Counted from the first letter of the stretch, positions 13,001 to 24,620 are shown. The stretch: 64,000 bases of DNA from Lumnitzera littorea (GCA_024138015.1 JAMXBB010000003.1:9397702-9461701), one strand, 5' to 3'. A program made the numbers and translations. Notes: generated by a model from the sequence alone, not told the origin.

Positions 13001-13470
13001 GTTCTTGTAATAATTTTTTTTTTGAAAGAAGAAAAAATGTTTTCATGTGATGCAACGGGTGGGTTCTAAAGGTCCTTAAGTTTTGCAACCACCGCGTTTT
13101 TTCAAAGCAACGGTTCTGTGGTTGCATCTAAACTTGAGTGGGGTGGCTTGATCGGCCCCGGAAGGTGGTTACCCTACAACATCCGAAGCTTACATAATAG
13201 CCCCCCTCTTAAGGTCTTAAGACGGCTTGATTTTGACCGTATCTACCATGCATTTATGATGCTGAAAACAAAATAATAGTAAACCCCCAAAAACTACCCC
13301 CTTAAATTAATTGCAACAACAACAAAAATGTTAGTAAAAAATAAATAAATAAAATAACATACCTAAGTTCTTTTTTTTTTATTATTATTTTATCTTTTTT
13401 TTTATTGAAAAATAATCATATTTTCGGCAACTTTTAGTGGCTAGACTTCTAGCGGCTAGCCTTCTAGCGG
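10011..13470. other. Non-coding internal region of the Tat-type fragment
   Basis: No open frame of note on either strand. It holds long C/T tracts (10320-10380, 11098-11165, 12178-12254, 12570-12610) and single-copy-looking AT-rich DNA. On the minus strand polypyrimidine tracts become polypurine, but I cannot tie any to a neighbouring LTR. Ogre-like elements carry long untranslated regions, which this may be. Confidence 0.45.
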
Positions 13471-13491
13471 TCCCTAGTGGAGTCACCAAAC
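13471..13491 (-). other. Tat-type primer-binding-site region
   Basis: On the minus strand, directly after the LTR end (...AGCTCAACA), the sequence reads GTTTGGTGACTCCACTAGGG. It closely resembles the conserved TGGCGACTCC motif following the 5' LTR of plant Tat/Ogre elements, and differs from the initiator-Met-type sites of the other elements here. Confidence 0.6.
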
Positions 13492-14439
13492 TGTTGAGCT
13501 TGATTTTTCGGTTTCTTTTATTTAAAAATTGATTTCCCCATTTCCGATTAATACTAAATCCTAACCCGTTTAATATTAATCCTCGACTAAAGAAATTGAG
13601 AAATTCCGGTTTTTTATTGAAAATTATTTTTGGAGTCGCCACCCGACCGAAGTCGGGAAAAGAAAAAGAAACCGTAACCAATTGGGTGGATTGATTACGA
13701 TTTGGCTACCGGTCTTTGATTTCAATTTTAATGAAGAACTAGAGGGTTTCGAATTCGGAGGCTAACTTATTAAACCCTTAGCGGGTACCACTATCTATTT
13801 ACCGAAATTAGGATTATTTTTCTAATTATAATATTTAAAATAAATAGATAAATAAACAAAAGAAAAAGAACCTAAGTTTCTATATATTTTATCGTCGCCC
13901 CGAAGGTGCCTACGTACTCGCTAACTGGGATCAGACGATCGTAGTTCTTTCAAAAAAATCTTTAGTGTGTTGATTGATTTTAATTTTGAAAATCAACCGA
14001 GTTCACATTATTATCAATTTAGTTTTTCTAAGAAAACTCTAAAAGAGCCCTAATTCACTAAGTCTTTTATTCTTATTTTATAAAAACTCTCTAAAAGTCC
14101 TATTTTTTAAAACGGGATTTCTATTTTTTATTTTTATTTATTCACAAAATAAATTTTTCTAAGTGAGAAAATCCTAAAGTCATAATGCTAAAGATATACC
14201 TAAGCATATAAATACATACATATATATCTATTTACCTATTATGTTATAAACTTAACTAAATAACTAATGGAATTATAATGATAAATAAATGGACAAATAA
14301 ATAAATAAAATAAAATAATCAAAATCGAACCTGACTTGGGCTGTTCGGTGAAGTGTTGGTGTTGGTTCGTTGAGCGTGAAGACGTGACGGTTAGTGCTGA
14401 ATCGTGTGCTATGATGCTGTTATACAGAATGTACTGCTG

Positions 14440-14755
14440 TTTGCCTGGTGTTGCTGCTGCCCGTCTGGTGTCGTTGCTGTCCGTCTGGTGTTGCTGTTCT
14501 GTTCGCTGATGTCCGCTATGCTGCTATTTTGTTCGCTGATGTCCATTGCGCTGTTGTTTTCGCTGCCGTCCGTTGTGCTGCTATCTTCGTTGCCGTCCGC
14601 TGTGTTGCTGTTTTCACTGCCGTCCGCTGTGCTACTGTTTTGTTCGCTGCGTCTACTGTGCTGTTGTTTTCGTTGCCGTCCGCTGCCCTGCTGTCTTCGC
14701 TGTTGTCCGCTGCACTGCTGTTCTGTTCGTCTGCCGTCCGCTGTGCTGGAGACTG
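14440..14755. repeat. GC-rich 27-bp minisatellite inside the Tat-type LTR
   Basis: Imperfect repeats of about 27 bases around the core GCTGCCGTCCGCTGTGCTG run for roughly 11 copies, some lengthened to 28-33 bases. The segment is strikingly G+C- and T-rich and purine-poor on the plus strand compared with its AT-rich surroundings. All three forward frames stay open for about 300 bases (to 99-129 codons) because the unit lacks stop triplets. The predicted peptides are Leu/Cys/Ala/Val repeats and I do not regard them as genes. Confidence 0.85.
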
Positions 14756-15347
14756 ATCTGTATGTGGATCAATGCTGTGTGGACAACATATAGCGAACTG
14801 CAGCTGTGTAGTGGGTTATGGTTCAGTCATGTTGTCGGGATGTAGAGATTTGTGAAGTTTGTGAAGCCTGATTGTTGTGCTATGTGATGACCGTGCGTAA
14901 CTGGAGTTGTTGCTATCGCTGGGATGATAAACAGTATGTGTGAGGTGTTTGTGGTGTGTGCCTATTATTGTTCACTGCAGGACATGGGACCGTGGAATTG
15001 CGACAGTGAATGGGCGACAGCTACGCGAGGACATGCGACATTCGACGGACTTGTTGATTGGTCAAAGACTTGCTGGAGTTGTGCTGTTCGTGGAGCGTGG
15101 CAAGGGCCGTGGCGTGTTGCTAGTTTCTAAGGGGCTCCTGTTCTTTTTTGTTCTGTTTTGTTTTCTTTTCTAACTACGTGAAGTGTTTGTATAGTCTAAC
15201 CAAATCATATCACATCATATCTAATTTGTTAATTAAATTAGATTCAAATTTAATTCAAATCTGATTTAACTAATATTCATATGATTTGATTAGATATGAA
15301 TCCGATTTTAAATCTTGCTTCTACAAAGACAGAAAAATAAAGACATT

Positions 15348-15433
15348 GGTGCCTGCTGAGACTCGAACCCGTGACTTCCAACTAAATCTACCCCAAATAC
15401 TCCGCTACTTATCCGTTAGGCCATTGGCCTATA
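15348..15433 (-). repeat. tRNA-derived segment with Pol III A and B box-like motifs
   Basis: The minus strand carries GGCCTAACGGATAAG (A-box-like) near the right end and GGGTTCGAGTC (B-box, matching GGTTCGANTC) about 45 bases downstream, followed by GGCACCA. Spacing is tRNA-like, but the T stem pairs poorly and I cannot fold a complete acceptor stem. A tRNA-derived remnant (SINE head or a tRNA-like patch carried in the LTR) is more likely than a functional tRNA gene. Confidence 0.45.
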
Positions 15434-16355
15434 CCTTAACATTTATTACCATTAAATTATATTTAAACTATCTGGTTTTCTAAACTAAAATTTTTAACTA
15501 AACTAAAACTAAAACTAAAACTAATTATTCCTAATATAAACTACTTCCTAAAAATCTACGAAATTTTTTTATAATTTTTCCTTTTCTTATTTTTTTAGTA
15601 TTTTCATTATTTGTTAATTTTTATTATTTTTTTATTATCTTTTTGAATTAGGACCCTTTTTTGTAAAAAAAAAAAAAAAAAAAAAAATTAAGACTATGGA
15701 GGGGCAAAAATTAGGTGTCTACATCTGGATTTGGTTGTGAGCTGTTATATTAATGGAAACTCTTCAACCCGGATTAGAGCGGGTGCAATTTTTCTAATTT
15801 CATGACGGGCCAGATAATGTCATGCAATGGCATTTGTTTGAACATGCATTGCACCTAATGGTTTGATTGATAATTCTGTTGTGTTTGCTGTATGGTTTAA
15901 GTCTCCACCCCAACTTATTGAGTTATGGTTGCTCACATTCCTATTGCCTTTGTTGCAGGTGCTAGCTAGGAAGCGGATTATAATTTACCTTGAAACTAGC
16001 AATTACTAAATCCTGGGGAGTGAGGAAATACATCTGAGGCACATACATACCTTTAAGGTCTTAGCTTATATTTAGAATCTTTCATTTTCAAATAACGTAT
16101 TACTTAAGAAGTATAGGGCAATAAAATCCTATAAATATTATTTATAATACTTGAATCTTAGTATATGTATATGTTTTCATACTTTCTTAGGTAAACAACT
16201 TATTTAATTTATGGACTGTTTACTTCAGAGTAGGTTAGTCGTGGACGCTTTGTATAGATTAAGTCTAAGATAGCGGTTGTGTGGTTAGATTTCATCTTAA
16301 ATGGTTTACACAGTGGGACTGTTACGACTTTGCTGCTTTGAGGCATGACAAGGTA

Positions 16356-16431
16356 CATATATATACAAGTTGTATACGTATGAGATATCACGTGTCAAAC
16401 TAAATAAATGAGAAAATTACATATTTCTATA
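16356..16431 (-). repeat. Copia 3' LTR, proximal part
   Basis: Continues the LTR after copy B. It matches the right part of 24928-25138 through ACGTGTCAAACTAAATAA and AAAATTACATATTTCTA. It is followed at 16432-16465 by a C-rich stretch of CCCCACC-like repeats between LTR and coding remnants; on the element strand this is a G-rich run just before the 3' LTR, a plausible polypurine tract. Confidence 0.85.
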
Positions 16432-16479
16432 CCCCCCACATTACCCCACCGCACCCCACCCCCCCTCTTCAAGTTGTCC

Positions 16480-18178
16480 ATGGTAATAGGCCATACTTGG
16501 ATAAGAAAAAATCTAAGCAAGGAGAATTAGCAATTGCTTTAGTCATAGGGTTTGCCAATTGTTGATTAGAGGGAACAAAATCTATATGTAAAAATCCAAA
16601 ATTGATATGATCTCTGATGAAATGGATGTCAATCTCTATGTGCTTGGTTCAGGCATGAAAGCATGGGTTCTCAGCAATTTTTTGTGCAGACCTACTACCA
16701 GTTAGAAGAGCAACAAGAAGTGAAGAGGAAATGCCTAAATCGCGCAACAAAAAGGACATCTACAAAAGCTCCTTAGTTGTAGTTGCAAGGCTTCGATATT
16801 TTGCCTCTACTGACGAAGTAGATACGATTACTTATTTCTTTGTTTTCCACAAAACCCAAGATGTACTAAGATAGACACAAAAGCTAAAAAGAGACTTATG
16901 ATCCAAAGAACTTAACCCCCAATCAGCATCATTGTATCCTCGCAATGTTAAAGGACTACTCAAAGAATAAAATAGTCCTCAGTTAATAGACCCTTTGATG
17001 TATTTAAGAACATGAATGGGTGCCTTTAAATGAGATGTTCTTGGAGCTATCACAAACTGGCTCAACTGCTGTACACAAAAGGAAAGATCAGAACTAGTTA
17101 AAGTCATGTATAATAATCATCCCACAATTCGTTGGAAAACACTCGGATTTGGAAGTAATGTTCTAGTATGATTATTAAGTTGTAACCCTAGAGGAAAAGG
17201 ACTACATGTTGGTTTAGCACCTGTTAAACCTGTATCCGACAACACATCCAGAGCAAACTTTCGCTGATTTAACATAAAACCCGAAGATAGGCGACATATT
17301 TCTATGCCAAGGAAAAAATGAACCTCCCCTAAATCCTTGATAGTGAAAGCAGTATGTACAACTGTTTTGGTACTGTCAATTTCATCTAAAGAGTCTCTAA
17401 CAATAAGTACATCATCAACATATACTAAAAGAGCAACAAAACCATTATTATTTTGTCAAGTAAACAAAGAATAGTCTAATTTGGATTGAATAAACCCAAG
17501 TGAAACTACAAATCTTGAAAATTCCTTATTCCATTGTTTAGAAGCTTGTTTTCAGTCCATAGAATGAATTAACAAGCTTGCATACCTGACCTTTAGTAGC
17601 TGTTATATATCCTTTTGGAGGTGTCATGTAAATATCTTCATCTATGAACCCATGAAGAAACACATTGTTGATATCCAACTGATGCACATACCACCCTTTA
17701 ATAGAGGAAACAGCAAGTAACATACGAACTGATGTCAGTTTAGCTACTGGAGAAAAAGTGTGTGTATAATCAATCCCTTCTACTTGTGTATAACCTTTAG
17801 CCACCGGTCAAGCTTTATAATGTTTAATGGTTCCATCGAGCTTGTATTTACTCTTATAAACCTATTTGGAGCCAATAGGTTGTTTGTCATGAGGTAAAGT
17901 TATAAGTTCCCATGTGTTATTTGATTCTAGAGCTAAAAGCTCTTGATTCATTGCCTTAATCCATTTGGGATTAGTCTTTGCTTCATGATAATTTCTAGGC
18001 ACTTAAATTGAAAAAACATGATCTAAGGACATCGTATAATCACAAGGAAGGTTGCAAAAAGAATGAGAACCAAACAGTAGATTACAACAAGGATTATTGG
18101 TAGAATTTGGTTTAGAAGCAGGAAAAGTAGAGTGAACCGTATGCACAAAATCGTAAAGTTATTTTGGTGGATGCCTAT
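16480..18178 (-). pseudogene. Copia reverse transcriptase and RNase H remnant
   Basis: Reading leftward from about 17850 the minus strand encodes copia RT: AKGYTQVEGIDYTHTFSPVA (17804 down), then QLDINNVFLHG and IYMTPPKGY. The catalytic-loop region VYVDD lies near 17410-17430. RNase H follows at about 17000-16480, with KHIEIDIHFIRDHI and LPWTT-like ends typical of copia C-termini. The family's usual DVNNAFLHG reads DINNVFLHG here, and stops and frameshifts occur between the blocks (for example between 17538 and 17430). It continues the pol broken by copy C at 18178. Confidence 0.9.
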
Positions 18179-21100
18179 TGTAAGCTCCCAAAATTGAGTT
18201 TAGAACAACCGAGCTTAGATTTAGGGTTATTAGGGAAACTTATCCAATTGAGCCTAAACTTTACGACTAGAATAAAAAGGTTAGTCGAGATATTACAGTA
18301 AAGTTAGATTTTAGAAATAATGACCAAAAATCCCAATTTTGCCCTTAGAAATAGGAATATTTAATATAACACTAAAATATTCAGAACTCCAAAAATCAAA
18401 TTTAGATTGCAACGAAAACTTAGAGATAAGTTAATTAAGTTATAAAATGAGATAATATAGTATAATTTACTATATAAAAATACCCGTAATTTTATGAGTA
18501 TACCCGGTATAAATAATAATTATACCCGTAAATTAACCCTAAATTATGTAATTATATATATATTATGTTAAATTCATGAAATTAACTTTAGAACATATCT
18601 TAAAATAAAAGATATGTTAGAAATATAATTATATGAGTAAAGTTATATATTTCGCATGTTATTTACATAGGGTATATACTTATATACTAATTAAATAACT
18701 AAATCCTAACATATAATATTCATATTTAAGTAAATAATTAATAATACTTATCCAAATGCATTGGAGCTTGCTGGAAATTTACGTGGCTGCTGTAGAAGAA
18801 AGGAATTTGCTGAATCAAAAGTGGAAGGAGGAAAAAAAATGACACCTCATACTTCATTAATGGACAAAACAAAAGAAAAAAAAAAGAGAAAAATTCATAG
18901 GCGGTGAAAGAATTCTATGAATACTATCCTATCAGCAGATTAGCAACATTTTAGCAGTTAGGAACTAGGAATAGAGAAACAGAAAAAAACTGGAAAATAA
19001 TCCAATTTAGGAAAATTAAACAAAAAACAAGGGAAAATTCGTGAAAGTGTAAAACCCTAACCTAGAGTGGTTCTGTTGTGAAACCCAGCTAACTCCATAC
19101 GGTCCACCCATCGCGCACACCGTTCGATAACCACCCAACCATTGTCGGCCACCGGAGCACTCAAGAACACTAAGGTCAATTTCCTACCTTATTTTTTAAT
19201 AATTTCTAAAAATTAGTAAGTCCGTCCAAAAAATTATGAAAAAAAATGTACTTAGGTTATTTTAAACATACTTTCATGTGATATTTTTATTTTTGAAAAA
19301 TTCGTAATATTTAATATACTTTATTAAGAAATCTACTGTTCACTTGAATTTATATTTGTAAAATAAATGTACTAAATAATGTTGTTTCTACTTGAAAATT
19401 TTTGTGTAGGATGTGTATGATATATAGATAATTGCTATGTAGCCCAAATTTTGATTTGAATATTTTTAATATTTATTGCATTTTTAAGCTCGAAAATAGC
19501 TCGAAAATAGGCTGAAATTATGAATTTAATAGAAAATTATGAAATTAATTGATGAAATGGACATGTACTGATCTATAATAAACAATAACAATATTGAGTC
19601 AGATTGAAATTAATTTGGTGCTAAAAGAATCATAATTGAGTAATTTATGATAATTTAAGAGTAAAATCGTCAATACGAATATATAGGCAATAGGTTGGAA
19701 ACTTGAAACCAAGTGATAATTGAATCCCATATATTTTTAGGACTCTATAGAAATTTTCGGGGAATTATTTGGTAACCTGAATTATTTATTACGAATTTAT
19801 TAAGTAAAATAGCTTAATTTACAAGTCGGGATGTATTTGTAATATTAATAAGCTAAAATAAATTAAATAGTTAAATAAAAAACTATATATAGGATTGCTA
19901 ATCAAATTGGATTAAATGGATATTTTTATTATATTTATTAATATTTTCTGATTGGGATACACTTTAAGTATATTAAAATTGGATAATACTTATATTGTGA
20001 CAATATATGTACAAATTAGATAAAATACAATTTAATAACGTAAATTATGTATAATACAATCATATTTATATAATTATGTATAACTATATTAAAAAATCAA
20101 ATTACCTGTTAAAAGCCATCTCTAGAAATAGGACTTATAAAACGTATTATTAGGTCTATACGAACTTAATGATACTAATTTTATTAAAATCGAACAACCT
20201 TAAGTAATTTAATCTATAACTTTATCATATTCAAGAATGTATATATTTCGGTAACCTTACTGGAATTAAAACATAAATTAATAAATTAAAAGTGCGTTTC
20301 AATACGATCGAAACGATATATAATACGTAATAGTATATATGATGTACAGTATCAACAATTAATAACTTAATTCAATATATAGTGATAATACGACTATATA
20401 TTATGGAAATAATAATAATAATATATATATATATATGAATATAACCATCTTAGATTAAACCTTAATGTTTTCGTAATTATTACGAAAACTGAATTTGGAT
20501 CTTTTGTGTAATTAAGACCTTCCAATACAAAGATGGTTGATGATTCGAGTCAGCAAAAGCAAACGTCTAAACAAGTAAGTTGAGATTGTAGCTTCACCGC
20601 TTGTTTGGATACTATTTAAAGTATCCAGAGACCCAAGAGTACTTCTGATTGTGTTTATAGTTAATTGATTGTGTGCTTGCGGTGTGTGTGGATGATACTT
20701 GGTTGTGACAGGAGTTCAACTCTTTGGTGTGCTGTTTTGCANAACCCTAATGTTTTTGTAATTATTATGAAAACTAAATTTGGGTCTTTTGTGTAATTAG
20801 AACCTTCCAATATAAAGACGGTTGACGATTCGAGTCAGTAATAGCGAACATCTAAACAAGTAAGTTGGGATAGTGATTTTACCGCTCGTTTGGATACTAT
20901 TTAAAGTATCTGGAGACCCAAGAGTACTTCTGGTTGTGTTTGTAGTTAGATGATTATGTGCATGCTATGTGTGTGGATGATACTCAGTTGTGATAGGAGT
21001 TCAACTCCTTGGTGCGCTGTTCTGCATATTTGCCTGGATTTTGTATTGTGTGAACTTGTTGGTCACCCTTGAATAAAACTAACGGTTATTCGACTAAAAT

Positions 21101-21973
21101 GAAATTGGACATGCATAACACCCGTTAGGGGAAATGATTAAGAATGTTAGGCTAAATACCGACTTTCTTCGATGAGGATAGCTGAAATGGTCCTTTCCCC
21201 ATCTTTAGTCGAACTAAGTGACGGGCGAAGAGGTCGCAGCAAGGTTGAGGGCCGTGGTTCAAAGGCGGTCATGGGAGGAGGGTGTTTTCTATTGTACAAG
21301 TCTGGGTTTGGTCTGACTTAAGTCATGATGAAACCCCTTAATTCTGGTTGGAGCGGATGTAATTTCTCTAACCTTATAGTAGACCGAATAACACTGTGCG
21401 ATGTTTTATTTGAGTGATTGCATTGCATTTCATCATAATTATTAACCTTATTTGTGATTGTGTAGTACTCTTCTGATTCTGACCCACTTACCGAGTTACT
21501 TGTGCTCACATCCTTACAGACTTTTTTGTAGGTGTTGAGTAAGAACAGAATGTTCAGCTACTATCGTTCTTAGGTTAGTGTGCTGCTGTTTGGGAAAGTG
21601 AGAATCGAGGAATCAATTGAACCCAAGCTTTTAACTTTATCTTTGAGTTTTGAGGAAACTAATTGGGAATTCCCTGAGAGCCTACTAGTTTCCTAACTTA
21701 TTTATATAGACTACAAAACTTGTGGTTTTTAATAAACTCTGATTGTAAACTTTACCTTTGCACGTAAAACGCTTGTATAAATAATGTTGTGGTACTAAAT
21801 AGCAAGTTGTATAGAACAGGTATTTTGTAAAAGCTCTACCGTAGGTTTGGTTATTAACAAGTGTCAGAACAGACGTTTAACTGTATCTATGATAGCAACT
21901 GTGAGGTTAGCTTCTATGTTAGATTAGTTTACACGGCGGGACTGTTACGACTTTTCTTGTTCGGGGCATGATA
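18179..21973 (+). mobile_element. Large LTR (solo-LTR-like), repeat family copy C
   Basis: Starts TGTAAGCTCCCAAAATTGAG and ends GTTCGGGGCATGATA. Flanks CCTAT (18174-18178) and CTTAT (21974-21978) agree at four of five positions, consistent with a decayed 5-bp target duplication inside the copia pol. It aligns throughout with copy A but is about 290 bases longer, owing to an internal duplication around an N at 20742. It is non-coding apart from chance frames (for example 21318-21509). Confidence 0.8.
20455..21026 (+). repeat. Adjacent diverged duplicate flanking an N (likely assembly join)
   Basis: Bases 20455-20741 and 20743-21026 are two versions of the same segment, both running from a CCTTAATGTTTT/CCCTAATGTTTT start to GCTGTTTTGCA/GCTGTTCTGCA, separated by a single N at 20742. 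They differ at many positions, so this is not a simple overlap. Copy A has the segment once. The N probably marks a gap closed between two repeat copies. Confidence 0.8.
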
Positions 21974-23160
21974 CTTATCTCGTGTAGACCTTAGCAACGA
22001 AGGAGAAGAAGAATCTGTGCATGGAATAGTGTTTAAAGTAGCATTGGAGCTAGTACTAATACTATCAGATAGAGTTGTGTTTGGTATAGAGTCTAGAGGA
22101 ATAGATGAATGGCCATATAAATTAGAATCTATATGTATGCCAGGATTTGGAAATAGCTGATCAGAATTAAAAAAGGAAGTATCAGGAGATAACAAAGGAG
22201 TTTTTGCATTGTTTTTATAAGGAAACACATCTTCAATGAAAAATACATCTCAACTGACAAATAGCTTTTGAGAGCCCAAATCAAACAGCTTATATACCCC
22301 TTGACCTGAAGGATATCCCATAAAAATTACATTGTTTACTTCTGGTGTCAAATTTATTTGATGGTTTGGGCAAAATGGTTGCATAACTTAAGCAACCAAA
22401 CATTCGAAGGTGATTATAAGTCGGTGCTTTATGGAAAAGTAATTCATAAGGTGTTTTCTAAGCAAGAGATTGTGTAGGCATGAGATTAATAAGATAAGTG
22501 GCACTAAGCAAGGACTCACCCCAAAACTGTTTTAGAGGATTAGCATGAATTCGTAATGACCTTGTAGTATCTAATAAATGTCTGTGTTTCCTCTCTACGA
22601 CTTTGTTTTGTTGTGGTGTAAATACCGTAGTTCTTTGATGCATGATACCATGTTTGGCTAATAGACTTTTGGTGTCACGGGATAAAAACTCTCCCCTATT
22701 GTTTGATCTAATGCTCTTTGGTGTGGTAAGAAATTGTGTTTGTACGTAAGTTATAAAATTAGACAATAAAATACTCACTTGTGACTTGTGAGCCATGAGG
22801 AAAGTCTAGGTGGCTTTAGTGTTATCATCAACAACGGTAAGAAAAAAATCTGGCACAAAAAATAGAACAAGTATTATAGGGTCCCCATACATCAACATGC
22901 ATTAAGTCAAAAGCATTCAAGGAAGTAGATTGATGAATAAGGAAAGGCAAACAATGAAATTTCGGTTGCAAACATGTATCACAAAGAAATTTGACCTAAC
23001 TAATGTGTTTAAAGCATGACAAGCATTGAAGTTTCGAGGTTGATAGATGCCCCAACCTCTAATGAAACAAATCAATTGAAACATCAACACCAAAATTGTT
23101 AATACAGGAAGAGGTACTAGCAGTAATAGAAGACGAAACAGAATCAACCAAAAAAGGCTT
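21974..23160 (-). pseudogene. Copia integrase remnant
   Basis: Minus-strand integrase spans about 23150-22250. Motifs at 22796-22458 include SNFITYVQTQF, then IRSNNRGEF where the family has an Asp (IRSDNGGEF), then HQRTTVFTPQQN and ERKHRHLLDTTRS with the catalytic Glu kept. Downstream is LINLMPTQSLA, then a frameshift, and a variable linker (22228-21974) rich in Ser and Pro that leads towards RT. The lost catalytic Asp and frame breaks indicate an inactive enzyme. The linker is cut by copy C. Confidence 0.9.
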
Positions 23161-23339
23161 TAGATTTAGTACATATAATCCACAGGATGCAATGGCTTAA
23201 GCTACAACAACTCTAGTCTTGGGGTCCTAAAATTCATAGTGATATGAATCAAACACAGCAAGAAGGTCAGTTCATTTGAGAAACTTGTTAATAGAGATCA
23301 AGTTGTAAAAAAAGTTTGAAACAAAAAATACATCATTTA

Positions 23340-23600
23340 AGGTAATTTGCTAAGTTAGTCTAACATCCCTAACAAATTTAATAGGAAAGGATTTTCCATT
23401 AGGCAATTGAACTAAAATGGGTATGGTCAATGTGCATCTGTATAACAAATGGTGCAAATATGGTGTTATGTGATCCAAAGCTCTTGAATCAACAATCCAT
23501 GAGAAATGTTTAGTTTCATTAGCATTAAAAGAAGCAAAAGAAAAACTCCTACCTGCAACAGACATCATAATAGCATGTTGAGATGATGCATCTCCTAAAC
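23340..23600 (-). pseudogene. Copia aspartic protease remnant
   Basis: The minus strand reads FSWIVDSRALDHITPYLHHL. The family motif is W-x-x-DSGASxH; here the Asp and Ser remain but the Gly is Arg and the motif reads DSRAL, so the flap geometry should be lost. It sits between gag (23710 up) and the integrase region, the correct copia order. Confidence 0.85.
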
Positions 23601-23709
23601 TCTAATCCTTTAAGGCACGAAGAACCTCTTGACAAACCTTAGAAATAAGTTGTGATTCCTGTAAAGACACATTCTCATTTTGATGCGAAAAAGTCTTGTC
23701 GTTATTCAC

Positions 23710-24620
23710 ATTTCCCTACGAGTTATCCAAAGGAGTATCACCCACAGATGAAACAGCTTGACAAGCTTGAGCTACAACTCGATTTCCCTTTCTATCTCTT
23801 CCACCTTTGAACCACTCTAGATATCCAACAATCTCAAAATAGTGTTCTACTGTATGACCTGTCCTTTTATAATGTATATAGGTGAGTTTACTATGTCCCT
23901 TACTTCTTTTCTCTTTACGATCTTTAGCATTAAACTTCTTTTGAGCTTTAGTTAAGAATGATGTTGAATCTTCAACCAAAAAATTACTACTAGTTACTTG
24001 TTTTTGTTTTTCAACTCGATACACCAAATAATATGCTTTGTTTACAGTTGGAAGTGGATCCACAGAAAGGATTTGTCCTTTGATATTGTCATATACATCA
24101 GCTAGCCCCATTAAAATTTGAACTAATTTAGTTCCATTGTCTAACTTTGCTAGCTTTGTTAATAGGTCACAACTACAAGTAGATAAAGCACGATAAGTAC
24201 AACTCAACAATGATGTCATACTACTAAGTTCATCCCATAGCTTCTTAAGAGTATTGTAGTAGACAATAACACTTGAATTTCCTTGTTTCAAATTCACAAT
24301 TTCTGATTGAATTTGATATAACAGTAGACCATTAAGCAAAGCAAATCTTTCACATATCTCATCTTATAATTCCTTAGCCGATGAAGCATAGGTAAAGCTT
24401 TCAGACAACTCTTTACTCATGGAGTTTATAATCTAACATCGGATCATAAAATCGCAGTGAATCCACCTTTGTTCATCAGCGGTATTACCTTCTGGCTTAG
24501 GAACAGTTCCATCAATAAAACTGGTCTTTGCTTTAGCTCCTAGGACTAGTTTGATAAATCTATTCCAATTATTAAAGTTTATGTCATTAAACACTAGGTT
24601 TGTGATAACCATTCCAGGAC
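23710..24620 (-). pseudogene. Copia gag remnant
   Basis: The best open stretch is 23716-24339 (207 codons), containing the central gag region with NGTKLVQILMGLADVYDNIK and DPLPTVNKAYYLV, typical of copia UBN2-type gag. Upstream, in another frame, residues such as FNNWNRFIKLVLGAK (24600-24500) give the N-terminal gag. The C-terminal zinc knuckle expected as CxxCxxxGHxxxxC reads YIHYKRTGHTVEHYFE; its cysteines have become Tyr, so nucleic-acid binding is probably lost. Confidence 0.9.

Larger units (their letters stand above)
8400..15723 (-). mobile_element. Tat/Ogre-type gypsy fragment (LARD-like), minus strand
   Basis: On the minus strand an LTR runs from 15723 (TGTAGACACCTAATTTTTGC) to 13492 and is followed at once by GGTGACTCCACTAGGGAC, very like the TGGCGACTCCACTGGGGAC motif that follows the 5' LTR in many plant Tat/Ogre elements. 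Leftward lie about 3.4 kb of non-coding internal DNA with long polypyrimidine tracts and then an 84-bp tandem array. Tat-clade elements often carry tandem repeats near their 3' end. No gag, pol or second LTR is seen, so it is a truncated or non-autonomous derivative. The left edge is set where homology to copy B stops and is uncertain by tens of bases. Confidence 0.65.
13492..15723 (-). repeat. Tat/Ogre-type 5' LTR (2.2 kb)
   Basis: In plus orientation it begins TGTTGAGCTTG and ends GGTGTCTACA; on the minus strand it starts TGTAGACACCTAATTTTTGC. It contains GGAGTCGCCACCCGACC (13631-13647) and GGTGCCTACGTACTCGC (13906-13922), phrases I know from LTRs of this plant group. It also contains a GC-rich minisatellite (14440-14755) and a tRNA-like segment (15348-15433). 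The second LTR is absent, so age cannot be estimated from LTR divergence. Confidence 0.65.
7586..16350 (+). mobile_element. Large LTR, repeat family copy B, with perfect target duplication
   Basis: It starts TGTATGCCTTACAACC and ends GAGGCATGACA, flanked on both sides by AGGTA (7581-7585 and 16351-16355), an exact 5-bp duplication. It lies inside the copia 3' LTR. The left part (7600-8390) aligns with 50475-51250 and the right part (15730-16350) with 52900-53472, so about 1.6 kb of the family sequence is missing in the middle, where a Tat/Ogre-type fragment (about 8400-15723) now sits. Terminal bases form an imperfect inverted repeat (TGTATGCCTTA against TGTCATGCCTCA). No coding sequence belongs to this element. 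Confidence 0.85.

Noticed and set aside
14404..14845. Three overlapping Leu/Cys/Ala-rich open frames
   Set aside because: Produced by the 27-bp repeat lacking stop triplets; all three frames are equally open, so no codon signal.
15348..15433. Functional tRNA gene
   Set aside because: A and B boxes are present but T and acceptor stems do not pair, and it sits in a transposon LTR.
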